From Acidimicrobiia bacterium (lineage in GTDB: Bacteria > Actinomycetota > Acidimicrobiia > Acidimicrobiales > Iamiaceae), in assembly GCA_019247975.1 (NCBI GenBank), contig JAFBAD010000010.1, forward strand, positions 1-12,688: a stretch of 12,688 bases of DNA, in the 5' to 3' direction. Positions 1 to 5,938 of the stretch are shown here, one piece after another. The notes below the pieces were generated by a model, which saw nothing but the letters and a program-made list of their open reading frames with translations, was not told the DNA's origin and searched no databases. Position numbers and translations under genes: made by a program. Position 1 is the first letter of the stretch. Each line of letters opens with the position of its first letter.

Positions 1-323
1 TCGAACGCCTTCGACATCCGCACGCCGAGCTCGACCGACACGGCCCGCTCGATCTCCTCGAAGCCGAGCGGCTCGACGTCGTCCTGGAGTCGCGACAGCG
101 CCTGCAGGTAGGGCGCCGGGAGCAGGTCGCCGCGCGTCGACAGCAGCTGGCCGAGCTTGACGAACGTCGGCCCCATCTCCTCGAGGTCCGCCGCGAGCGC
201 AGCCGCGTCGTCCTCGAGCTCGGCGTCGTCCGCCGCCTCGGGGTCGCGGCCGACCGCGCTGCGATGCTTCGCGAGGAGCAGCGCGATGTCCTTGTACCGC
301 CCCAGGTGGGAGACCTTGATCAC
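1..323 (-). CDS. ABC1/UbiB-family atypical kinase, N-terminal part (cut by window edge)
   Basis: About 107 N-terminal residues are present; the rest lies outside the window. The translation begins VIKVSHLGRYKDIALLL and contains EMGPTFVKLGQLLSTRGDLL followed by LQALSRLQDDVEPL. This is the N-terminal signature of the ABC1/UbiB/AarF family, with the KxGQ motif in KLGQ. Members are atypical protein-kinase-like ATPases linked to quinone or lipid metabolism. In actinomycetes, which mostly make menaquinone, the substrate is usually unknown. GTG at 323 is chosen because the same frame has no other ATG, GTG or TTG start between it and the upstream sigma-factor gene. The gap to that gene's stop is 61 bases, so co-transcription with the sigma factor is possible. 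A 12-codon frame (358-320) ends in a GTGA overlap with this start. The family call is strong; the exact role is not known. Confidence 0.88.
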   Translation of the reverse strand, partial: MIKVSHLGRYKDIALLLAKHRSAVGRDPEAADDAELEDDAAALAADLEEMGPTFVKLGQLLSTRGDLLPAPYLQALSRLQDDVEPLGFEEIERAVSVELGVRMSKAF

Positions 324-384
324 CAGTTGTTCCGTCCGTCCGCCAACCGCTTCAGCATGACATCCACATCGGCGGCAGGCGGTG

Positions 385-1617
385 TCAGCTGAGGTCGGCC
401 CGACGCTGCGCGAGCTGGCGCCGCTCCTGGTCGGTGGGAGCGAGCGCGATCGCCTGGTCCAGCTGGCTGACCGCTTTGGCGGGACGGCCGGCCCGCTGCA
501 GGAGATCGGCACGGGCTGCGGCCACCAGGTGGAGGCCGTCGAGCCGCGGGTCCTCGGCAACCGCGTCGAGCGCAGCGAGGCCGGCCCGCGGGCCGTGGAA
601 CATGCCGATGGCGATGGCGCGGTTGAGCGCCACCACCGGTGTGGGGTGCAGCTCGAGCAGCTCGTCGTAGAGCTCGACGATCGCCTGCCAGTCGGTGGCG
701 GTCGCGTCGAGGGCGCGGGCGTGGACCGCCGCGAGCTCGGCCTGGATCCGATAAGGCCCTCGCTCGGCCGCACGTGCGGCCAGCCGCGTGAAGGCCCGCT
801 CGATCGCGTCGCGGTCCCAGCGGGTGCGGTCCTGGTGCTCGAGGGTGACGAGCTCACCGTCGACGCGGCGCGCATCGCGTCGGGCGTGCTGCAGCTCCAT
901 CAGCGCGAGGAGGCTGCGGGCCTCGTCTGCGTCGGGCAGGAGCGTCACGAGAAGGCGGGCGAGCCGGATGGCCTCCTCGGCGAGCGCGTCGTCGCTGCGG
1001 GCCGACCAGCCTTCCGTGAAGACGAGGTAGAGGACGGCGAGCACGCCGTCGAGCCGCTCGGCGAGATCGTCGCCGGCCGGCACGCGGTAGGGGATGCCGG
1101 TGTGCGCGATGCGCTGCTTCGCGCGCAGCAGCCGCTGGCCCATCGTCGCCTCGCTCACGAGGAACGCGCGGGCGACCGCAGGGGTCGACATGCCGGCGAC
1201 GACCTTGAGGGTCAGCGCGACCCGAGCTTCCATCGACAGCGCGGGGTGGCAGCAGGTGAAGACGAGCCGCAGCCGGTCGTCGGCGACGGCGGTGCGCTCC
1301 GGCATCGGGGCGACCTCCTCGGTATCGAGCGCAGCGAGCTCCTCGAGCTTGCGGCGCTCGGTACCGGCCCGCCGGAGCAGGTCGATGGCGCGCCGGCGAG
1401 CGGTGGTGGTCAACCAGGCGGCCGGGTTCGCCGGGACGCCGTCCTGCGGCCAGCGCTCGAGCGCCCGTTCGAGCGCGTCGGCCACGGCGTCCTCGGCGAG
1501 ATCCCAGTCGCCGGTGGTGCGGATGAGCGAGGCGACGATCTTCAGCCGTTCGTCCGCGAGGACGTCGGCCAACGCTCGATCAGCGTCGCCGGAAGCACCG
1601 CACCGGCCAGGGCTCAT
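385..1617 (-). CDS. ECF42-type RNA polymerase sigma factor with DUF6596/TPR-like C-terminal extension
   Basis: This 410-residue protein is about twice the length of a simple ECF sigma factor. Region 2 lies at roughly residues 20-90 (LIRTTGDWDLAEDAVADAL, then NPAAWLTTTARRRAIDLLRR). Region 4 lies at roughly 115-170 (LVFTCCHPALS, VALTLKVVAGMSTPAVARAF, EATMGQRLLRAKQRI). A long C-terminal extension follows (PERLDGVL-like LAERLDGVLAVLYLVFTEGW, then helical repeats with ALNRAIAIGM and HLVAAARADLLQRAGR). This layout matches the ECF42 group, whose extension is thought to control activity in place of a classical anti-sigma factor. ATG at 1617 overlaps the stop of the YCII/DGPF gene by four bases (ATGA), implying translational coupling. 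The open frame extends further upstream to 1746, but only inside the DGPF gene. The DGPF-sigma pairing is the known context of ECF42. The signal it responds to cannot be read from the sequence. Confidence 0.93.
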   Translation of the reverse strand: MSPGRCGASGDADRALADVLADERLKIVASLIRTTGDWDLAEDAVADALERALERWPQDGVPANPAAWLTTTARRRAIDLLRRAGTERRKLEELAALDTEEVAPMPERTAVADDRLRLVFTCCHPALSMEARVALTLKVVAGMSTPAVARAFLVSEATMGQRLLRAKQRIAHTGIPYRVPAGDDLAERLDGVLAVLYLVFTEGWSARSDDALAEEAIRLARLLVTLLPDADEARSLLALMELQHARRDARRVDGELVTLEHQDRTRWDRDAIERAFTRLAARAAERGPYRIQAELAAVHARALDATATDWQAIVELYDELLELHPTPVVALNRAIAIGMFHGPRAGLAALDAVAEDPRLDGLHLVAAARADLLQRAGRPAKAVSQLDQAIALAPTDQERRQLAQRRADLS

Positions 1618-1961
1618 GCAGGCGCGTCCTCGACGTGGAACGGACGCAGCTCGAGCCGACCTCCGGCGGCCATCGGGTGCTCGGCGGCGACGGCGATCGC
1701 CTCGTCGAGGTCGGCGCACTCGAGCACGTCGAAGCCCACGATCCATTCACGCGACTCGGCGAAGGGCCCGTCGGTCACGAGCACCTTGCCGCCCCGGCGG
1801 CGGACCGTCGTGGCGTCGGCCGCCGGGCGCACCCGATCGCCCATCAGGCGACGGCCAGCGCCGTCGTGCTTCGCGACCCAGTCCTCGACGTCGAGCGTGC
1901 CCTCGCCGGTCTCGTCGACGTCCCCATCGGGATCGATCGCGACGAACATCAGGTACCTCAT
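1614..1961 (-). CDS. YCII-related (DGPF domain) protein paired with the ECF42 sigma factor
   Basis: A 115-residue single-domain protein beginning MRYLMFVAIDPDGD, the usual opening of YCII/DGPF proteins. The hallmark motif is in KVLVTDGPFAESREWIVGFD. The C-terminal part (ADLDEAIAVAAEHP, then GRLELRPF) completes the ferredoxin-like YCII fold. DGPF proteins are conserved neighbours of ECF42 sigma factors and are often their targets; some related YCII proteins are enzymes, but no activity is assigned here. ATG at 1961 is chosen over far-upstream starts (the frame is open to 2417) because GAGGAG lies 6 bases before it and homology begins at this methionine. The upstream part of the open frame is an R/P-rich shadow of the neighbouring gene. 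The stop overlaps the sigma-factor start. It is the first gene of a DGPF-sigma unit, probably driven from the promoter candidate at 1996-2022. Confidence 0.93.
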   Translation of the reverse strand: MRYLMFVAIDPDGDVDETGEGTLDVEDWVAKHDGAGRRLMGDRVRPAADATTVRRRGGKVLVTDGPFAESREWIVGFDVLECADLDEAIAVAAEHPMAAGGRLELRPFHVEDAPA

Positions 1962-1995
1962 CTGCAGCTCCTCGGTAGGTGTCGTACGCACCGAC

Positions 1996-2022
1996 GACGA
2001 ATGGGCGCGCCGGGATCCGACA
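1996..2022 (-). promoter_or_regulatory. Candidate ECF42-dependent (autoregulated) promoter
   Basis: Reading the minus strand, TGTCGG (2022-2017) is followed by a 17-base spacer and CGTC (1999-1996). From memory, published ECF42 targets carry TGTCGA at -35 and CGA/TC at -10, so this is a one-mismatch match at the expected spacing. Transcription would start near 1988, giving a leader of about 27 bases that includes the GAGGAG ribosome site. Short GC-rich motifs like these can occur by chance. Confidence 0.42.
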
Positions 2023-2037
2023 CCCCAGCGATCGATT

Positions 2038-2079
2038 CTGCGTGTCGATCTCTGGCGTTCGCCAGAGATCCGCACGCAG
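2038..2079 (-). terminator. Strong 42-base hairpin after the disordered-protein gene
   Basis: GATCTCTGGCG (2047-2057) and CGCCAGAGATC (2060-2070) are perfect 11-base inverted arms around a TT centre. Outside a 2-base mismatch the stem resumes with CTGCGTG (2038-2044) and CACGCAG (2073-2079). It starts 12 bases after the stop codon of the 2092-3729 gene and lies upstream of the DGPF promoter candidate, so a terminator insulating the two units is the simplest reading. There is no U-rich tract on either strand. It could instead be an operator or an mRNA-stabilising structure. Confidence 0.55.
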
Positions 2080-2091
2080 GAACGCCGGGGG

Positions 2092-3729
2092 TCACTCCGA
2101 TGCGGGCTGCGGGTACTCGTCCGGGGTGGGCTCGTCGGGCGCGGGCTCGACCGGGGCCGGCTCGGCCTCGGGAGTGCCCGGCTCGGGCACCGGGGCGATC
2201 GGCTCCTCGGCCGGGACCTCGGTCGCCGGTGCCGCGGTCTCGGGCGCATCCGGGGCCGGCGCTTCGGCGACCGGTGCCGGGGTCTCGGGCGCATCGGTGG
2301 CGGGAGTCGGCGCGTCGTCGGCGGGCGGCTTCGCCTCGGCGGGCGCGGGCTTCGACGGCGCGGCCCCCGCTGCGGGCGGCTTGCGGGCCGGGCGGCGGCG
2401 GTTGGCCGGCGGGCCACCGGAGCGGCGGGGTGGGGGAGCGGTGGCGGGGTCGATGCCGAACTTGGTGGCGATCTGGGGCACCCGGGCCGCCGCGGCGCGC
2501 ACCGCGGTCAGGAGCGCTTCGTCGGGCTCGGCCGGCACCGACACGGGCTCGACCCGCAGGTGCACCGGCGAGAACGAGAGCGCGTCGAGCACCGTCGCCC
2601 AACGATCCGACGCGGTGTCGCTGGTCAGCGCGGCGTTGGCCGCCTCGACCAGGCGGGTGGCGAGGTCCGGGGGGAGGGGGTCGCCGGCTTTGGGCGGGCG
2701 GGAGCTGAGCCGCAGCGCCCGGACGACCCGGCCGTCGCTCAGCGTCGACGCGATCTCGCGCCGCCAGGCGCCCTGCTCCTCGTCGACCCGGCGGGCCAGG
2801 CCTTCGCGCAGCGAGGTCGCGAGGGCGCGCGCCTCGTCGTCACGGGCAGCGCCGTCGGCGGCCACGATGACCGACCGGAGGTCGCGCAGGTCGAGCTCGT
2901 CCAGGTCGGCCAGCGCGGCCTCGGCCCGGTCGCGCCACTCGGCGGCGCGCAGCCGGGGGAGGAGCTTCTCGGCCAGATCGACCAGCTGGTCGGCCTTCAC
3001 CTCGGGCTTGCCCTCGGCCCGAGCCTGCTCGTTCTGCTTGGCGACCGCCGCGCGGACCGCGGGGATGCCGCCCTTCAGGACCTGCTCGGCGACCGGCTGC
3101 TGCTCGGGTGGCAGCTCGGCCAGCACCGCCTTGCGGTGGACGTTCTTGGCCCGCAGCCGCTTCGGCTTGGGGCGGGTGTCCACCGGTGGGCGGGGCGGGC
3201 GGGGCCGGGACTCGCTGGACCGGGGCCGCTCGCCCCGCTTGGCATCACGGTTGTCCCCGGTGCGGGGCGGGCGGCGACCGCCGCCACCCTCACCGCGGCC
3301 CTGGCCTTGTCCTTGTCCTTGACCTCGGCGCTGGCCCTGTCGGTCGCCGTCGCGCGGCGGGCGGTCGTCGCGCCCCTGACGGGGCGGGCGGCCGTCCCGG
3401 CGATCGCGTCGGTCGCGCCGGTCACCGCCCTCACGCCGGGGCCGGCCGGGGGCCAGCACGGTCGTGACCCACTGGTCGGGATCGGCCGCGCCGACGAGCT
3501 CGATGCGCTCCGGCTCGGCCCGGGGTCCCTTGGGCGGGAGGACCGCCAGCACGGTCGTTCCGTCGAGGCTCGTGTCCACGTCGGCGCGGACCACGTCACC
3601 GGTCCCGGCCCCCGAGGGGAGCAGCGAACCGTCGAGCACACCCTTCGGTTCACGCGCCCCGGCGGCGCGCCAGGTCCACGTTCCGTCGTCACGAGCGCTC
3701 GTGAGCTCGATGTCGATGCGTCGGGACAC
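2092..3729 (-). CDS. Unrecognised protein with R/G/Q/D-rich disordered linker and A/P/E-rich tail
   Basis: 545 residues; I do not recognise a family. Residues 1-92 look like a compact beta-rich domain (RIDIELTSARDDGTWTWRAA, GDVVRADVD, TTVLAVLPPKG, PERIELVG). Residues 94-200 are strongly basic low complexity, with RRDRRDRRDG, GQRRGQGQGQGQGRGEGGGG and RPRPPRPP. Residues about 195-426 are charged and helical (KADQLVDLAEKLLPRLRAAE, WRDRAEAALADLDELDLRDL). Residues 430-545 are A/P/E-rich and acidic, with a 15-residue repeat (DAPET at 479 and 494). There is no signal peptide or membrane segment. The RG/RQ-rich linker suggests nucleic-acid binding or condensate formation, which is inference. The start is GTG at 3729, matching the beginning of the folded N-terminal domain, with a TAGTTT box 8 bases upstream. 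It is divergent from the Rv2466c-like gene, and a hairpin follows its stop. That it is a real gene is supported by sustained GC-ending codons and ordered domains flanking the linker. Confidence 0.8.
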   Translation of the reverse strand: MSRRIDIELTSARDDGTWTWRAAGAREPKGVLDGSLLPSGAGTGDVVRADVDTSLDGTTVLAVLPPKGPRAEPERIELVGAADPDQWVTTVLAPGRPRREGGDRRDRRDRRDGRPPRQGRDDRPPRDGDRQGQRRGQGQGQGQGRGEGGGGRRPPRTGDNRDAKRGERPRSSESRPRPPRPPVDTRPKPKRLRAKNVHRKAVLAELPPEQQPVAEQVLKGGIPAVRAAVAKQNEQARAEGKPEVKADQLVDLAEKLLPRLRAAEWRDRAEAALADLDELDLRDLRSVIVAADGAARDDEARALATSLREGLARRVDEEQGAWRREIASTLSDGRVVRALRLSSRPPKAGDPLPPDLATRLVEAANAALTSDTASDRWATVLDALSFSPVHLRVEPVSVPAEPDEALLTAVRAAAARVPQIATKFGIDPATAPPPRRSGGPPANRRRPARKPPAAGAAPSKPAPAEAKPPADDAPTPATDAPETPAPVAEAPAPDAPETAAPATEVPAEEPIAPVPEPGTPEAEPAPVEPAPDEPTPDEYPQPASE

Positions 3730-3782
3730 GGCTGACCAAACTATCGGACGCGCCGAGCACGGCCGTTGGGTAGATGACCGAG
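3730..3782. promoter_or_regulatory. Divergent promoter region, candidate -10 boxes on both strands
   Basis: The space between the minus-strand GTG at 3729 and the plus-strand gene is only about 44-53 bases. On the minus strand TAGTTT (3743-3738) lies 8 bases before GTG 3729. On the plus strand TAGATG (3771-3776) lies 6 bases before the ATG at 3783. These would give short or leaderless transcripts. No convincing -35 box was found for either. The plus-strand box ends in G rather than T and overlaps the alternative ATG at 3774. Confidence 0.28.
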
Positions 3783-4388
3783 ATGCGGATCGACTTCTGG
3801 TTCGACCCGGCCTGCCCGTACACGTGGGTCACGTCACGCTGGTTGTGCCGCCACGCGTCGGAGTCGTCGATCACCATCGACTGGCGGCCGTTCAGCCTCG
3901 CCATCCTCCACGGCGACGACGATCCCGGCAGTCCGGCGCAACGGGGTCTGCGGCAGCTGCGGGTGGTCGAGGCGGTGCGCAAGGCCGGGTTCGAGGCGCA
4001 GATCGGTCACCTGTACACGGAGCTCGGCCACCGGACCCACGATGCCGGTGACCGCCAGTTCCGGGTGGTCGACGCGGTGGCTGCGGCCGGTCTCCCGCCG
4101 ATCCTGGCCGAGGCGGAGCACGACGAATCGATCGACGAAGCCATCCGGGCCTCGATGGAAGAGGCGTCCGCGCTCTCGGGCGACGACGCCGGCGTGCCGG
4201 TCATCGCCTGGGGTGACGACGAGCAGCGGGTCGGCTTCTTCGGGCCGATCCTGACCGAGCTCCCGGACCTCGAGGCAGGGGAGCGGCTCTTCACGGCGAT
4301 CACCGAGCTCGCGTCGATCGGCTGCTTCTCCGAGCTCAAGCGGCGCCGGAACGGTCGACCGGTGCTGCCGGCGGTCCGGTCAGACTGA
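3774..4388 (+). CDS. DsbA-fold protein related to mycothiol-dependent nitroreductase Rv2466c
   Basis: 204 residues, close to the length of Rv2466c. The opening DFWFDPACPYTWVTSRWL is the family signature, and the end (VGFFGPILTELP, then CFSELKRRRNGRP) matches the GPVLS and FFELKR ends of Rv2466c as I remember them. Rv2466c is a thioredoxin-fold oxidoreductase that takes electrons from mycothiol through a CPWC motif. Here the motif is C14-P15-Y16-T17, so only the first cysteine remains, implying a monothiol mechanism or altered activity. A second conserved block, LYTELGHRTHDAGD (about 82-95), matches LYTAMGNRIHNQGN. The start is either ATG 3774 or ATG 3783. I give the longer form, but a TAGATG box 6 bases before 3783 makes the shorter leaderless form equally likely. 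An LLM oxidoreductase follows after 5 bases, so they are probably co-transcribed. It is cytoplasmic, with no signal peptide. Confidence 0.9.
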   Translation: MTEMRIDFWFDPACPYTWVTSRWLCRHASESSITIDWRPFSLAILHGDDDPGSPAQRGLRQLRVVEAVRKAGFEAQIGHLYTELGHRTHDAGDRQFRVVDAVAAAGLPPILAEAEHDESIDEAIRASMEEASALSGDDAGVPVIAWGDDEQRVGFFGPILTELPDLEAGERLFTAITELASIGCFSELKRRRNGRPVLPAVRSD

Positions 4389-4393
4389 GGTCC

Positions 4394-5284
4394 ATGGACT
4401 TCAGCGTCTGGCCCAATCCGCACTGGTCATGGGAGGACGTGCGCTCGACCGCGGTCGACGCCGAAGCAGCGGGGTGGCACGGCGTCTGGTTCGCCGACCA
4501 CTTCATGCCGAACACGGCTGACGGCGCGCCCGCCGACGGGGCCGTGCTCGAGTGCTTCGGCGCCCTCGCTGCGCTGGCCGCGACCGTCCCCCGGGTCCGG
4601 CTCGGCACGCTCGTCTGCAGCACGACCTACCGGCACCCTGCGGCGCTCGCCAACCTCGCCGCGACCGTCGACCACGTGAGCGGCGGACGGCTGGTGCTCG
4701 GCCTCGGCGCCGGCTGGCAGATCAACGAGCACGAGGCGTACGGCATCGAGCTCGGTTCGGTCCGTGAGCGGCTCGACCGCTTCGAGGAGGCGTGCCAGAT
4801 CGTCACCAGCATGCTGCGGGAGGGCCGGACGACCTTCGAGGGGACGCACTACCGGATCGTCGACGCGCCGTGTGACCCGAAGCCGGTCCAGCAGCCGCTG
4901 CCGTTCCTCATCGGTGGCGGCGGCGAGAAGCGCACGCTCGCCATCGCGGCCAGCTACGCCGACGAGTGGAACGTGTGGGGGCCGCCGGAGGTCCTGCGCC
5001 ACAAGAACGAGGTCCTCGACCGCCACTGCGAGGCGATCGGCCGCGACCCCTCGACCATCCGCCGGCTCTGCCAGGCCGTGGTGGGCTTCACCTCGGAGCC
5101 ACCCCAGCCCCAGCAAGGTGCCCGGCCCATGGTCGTCGGTCCCCCGGACCACGTCGCCGAGACGATGGCCGCCTACGCGGACGCCGGCGTCGACGAGTTC
5201 ATCGTCCCGTGCTTCGACCGGGTCGGGCCGGCACGGGAGACCGTCGACCGCTTCATGGCCGAGGTCATCCCGTTGGTGGCCTGA
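4394..5284 (+). CDS. LLM-class oxidoreductase, probably F420-dependent
   Basis: 296 residues forming a luciferase-like TIM barrel. Seen motifs are WHGVWFADHFMP near residues 28-39, RVRLGTLVCSTTYRHPA near 67-83, VDHVSGGRLVLGLGAGW near 94-110, and a typical block DPKPVQQPLPFLIGGGGEKR near 162-181, followed by ADEWNVWGPPEV. The C-terminal half ends with GPPDHVAETMAAYADAGVDE, the usual last helix-strand of F420-type members. It most resembles the group often annotated as probable F420-dependent LLM oxidoreductase; FMN use cannot be excluded, and the substrate is unknown. ATG 4394 lies 5 bases after the upstream stop, with GAGG overlapping that stop as the ribosome site. It therefore forms a two-gene unit with the Rv2466c-like redox protein, which suggests a shared reductive or detoxifying task (inference). 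Confidence 0.92.
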   Translation: MDFSVWPNPHWSWEDVRSTAVDAEAAGWHGVWFADHFMPNTADGAPADGAVLECFGALAALAATVPRVRLGTLVCSTTYRHPAALANLAATVDHVSGGRLVLGLGAGWQINEHEAYGIELGSVRERLDRFEEACQIVTSMLREGRTTFEGTHYRIVDAPCDPKPVQQPLPFLIGGGGEKRTLAIAASYADEWNVWGPPEVLRHKNEVLDRHCEAIGRDPSTIRRLCQAVVGFTSEPPQPQQGARPMVVGPPDHVAETMAAYADAGVDEFIVPCFDRVGPARETVDRFMAEVIPLVA

Positions 5285-5287
5285 CGC

Positions 5288-5315
5288 CCATAATCCTCGT
5301 TACGTAAAGTTATGG
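5288..5315. repeat. Nested AT-rich inverted repeat after the LLM gene
   Basis: CCATAA (5288-5293) and TTATGG (5310-5315) are exact inverted arms, and between them sits the 8-base palindrome TTACGTAA (5300-5307). The patch starts three bases after the LLM stop codon and is strikingly AT-rich for this window. It could be a weak terminator stem or a protein-binding site; there is no poly-U tail. Confidence 0.45.
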
Positions 5316-5350
5316 TCGGACGTCGGCGGCCGGGGCGACCCGACCCGCTC

Positions 5351-5401
5351 CGTTCTGACGGTGAGATGCGTCGTCCGGCAAGCGTTCCGACCGTCAGAAC
5401 G
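5351..5401. repeat. 51-base repeat unit with perfect 12-base inverted ends, copy 1
   Basis: CGTTCTGACGGT (5351-5362) and ACCGTCAGAACG (5390-5401) are perfect reverse complements enclosing 27 bases. The unit recurs 61 bases downstream at the same length. It sits in the 270-base gap between convergent genes, a usual place for REP-like or small MITE-like palindromic units. It encodes nothing recognisable. Confidence 0.75.
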
Positions 5402-5411
5402 AAACCCGCTT

Positions 5412-5462
5412 CCTTCTAACGGTCGGATGCGCCGTCACGCGACGCCTTCCACCGTCAGAACG
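5412..5462. repeat. 51-base repeat unit with inverted ends, copy 2
   Basis: The left arm CCTTCTAACGGT (5412-5423) and right arm ACCGTCAGAACG (5451-5462) differ from perfect symmetry at two positions. The right arm is identical to that of copy 1. By hand alignment without gaps about 37 of 51 bases match copy 1, including GATGCG and CGTC in the centre. Ten bases separate the two units. Confidence 0.72.
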
Positions 5463-5531
5463 GGACACCTGGAGGCCGGCCGGCTCGATCGCCCGAACGC
5501 TGCACCGGCGGACGAGCCCGGAATTCCCTGT

Positions 5532-5554
5532 CCTTTCCGTCACGTGACGAAAGG
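5532..5554. repeat. Palindrome abutting the 3' end of the zinc-finger-like gene
   Basis: CCTTTC-C-GTCAC (5532-5543) and GTGACGAAAGG (5544-5554) pair as inverted arms with a single extra C. The last base touches the TGA stop (5557-5555, minus strand) of the small gene. Its core TTTCGTCACGTGAC on the minus strand matches the palindrome at the other end of that gene (5921-5938). A terminator hairpin or a regulator site are both possible. Confidence 0.6.
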
Positions 5555-5929
5555 TCAGCCGGGTTGCGGGGGCGCCGCCTCGATGGTCCGCGGCTCGATC
5601 CAGGTCTCGGCCAGGGGCCGCGCGTTGTCGAGCAGCCACTGGAGCGACTCCCGCACCTCGCGCGCCGACGGCTTCGCCCCCAGATCCCGGTCGACGTCTT
5701 CGATCGCCGCCTGGAGGCAGTACAGCGCGCTCTGGAGATCCTCGAGCGCCGTCCGGTCGACGATGACGTCGTCGACGCCCAGGCCGTGCGCCGCCGCCAG
5801 CTTGCGGGCCATGTGCGCCTGCTGCCGGCACCCCTGCCTGCAGTAGTGCCGCGGCCGGCCCCGACCGGTGTTGACAGCGAAGCGGCGACCGCACCACCGG
5901 CACCGTTGCTCCCCTGGCGTTTTCGTCAC
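5555..5929 (-). CDS. Small CxxC/CxxxC zinc-finger-like protein of unknown function
   Basis: 124 residues. The N-terminus has C10-x2-C13 and C30-x3-C34 (CRWCGRRF, then GRGRPRHYCRQGCRQQAHMARK). This is the short zinc-ribbon/finger style seen in many small actinobacterial proteins that carry a GRPR-YC-xxxCR motif. The basic run after the last cysteine would suit DNA or RNA contact. Residues about 50-110 are helical and acidic (DRTALEDLQSALYCLQAAIE, REVRESLQWLLDN). The start is GTG 5929, nine bases after the stop of the upstream TPR-like gene, so the two probably share a transcript. No clear Shine-Dalgarno sequence precedes it. The start codon lies inside a perfect palindrome (5921-5938), and a near-copy of that palindrome abuts the stop codon. 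DNA-binding autoregulation is an attractive but unproven reading. Confidence 0.8.
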   Translation of the reverse strand: MTKTPGEQRCRWCGRRFAVNTGRGRPRHYCRQGCRQQAHMARKLAAAHGLGVDDVIVDRTALEDLQSALYCLQAAIEDVDRDLGAKPSAREVRESLQWLLDNARPLAETWIEPRTIEAAPPQPG

Positions 5930-5938
5930 ATGACGAAA
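5921..5938. repeat. Perfect 18-base palindrome spanning the start codon of the zinc-finger-like gene
   Basis: TTTCGTCA (5921-5928) and TGACGAAA (5931-5938) are exact inverted arms around CA. The GTG start (5929-5927, minus strand) sits in the middle, and the upstream gene's stop is at 5941-5939. A near-copy is at 5532-5554. The position would let a bound protein or RNA hairpin block translation start. Confidence 0.65.

Noticed and set aside
320..358. A 12-residue frame (MLKRLADGRNNW) overlapping the GTG start of the ABC1 gene by GTGA
   Set aside because: It has no ribosome site and is too short to judge. It could be a coupling leader peptide, but chance is just as likely.
2230..2330. Direct DNA repeats containing GGTCTCGGGCGCATC about 45 bases apart
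   Set aside because: They encode the 15-residue A/P/E repeat in the tail of the disordered protein and keep its reading frame. They are not a CRISPR or a mobile repeat.
1618..2417. N-terminal extensions of the sigma-factor frame (to 1746) and the DGPF frame (to 2417)
   Set aside because: The extra residues are R/P-rich or overlap the neighbouring gene. Homology begins at ATG 1617 and ATG 1961, and the latter has a GAGGAG ribosome site.
382..3735. An 1117-residue open frame on the plus strand
   Set aside because: It runs antisense to four well-supported minus-strand genes (sigma factor, DGPF protein, part of the disordered protein). Its translation is V/G/R/E-rich low complexity, typical of the antisense frame in very GC-rich DNA.
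5520..5527. GGAATTCC palindrome in the 5285-5554 gap
   Set aside because: It is only 8 bases, has no second copy and no position relative to a gene that would suggest a role.
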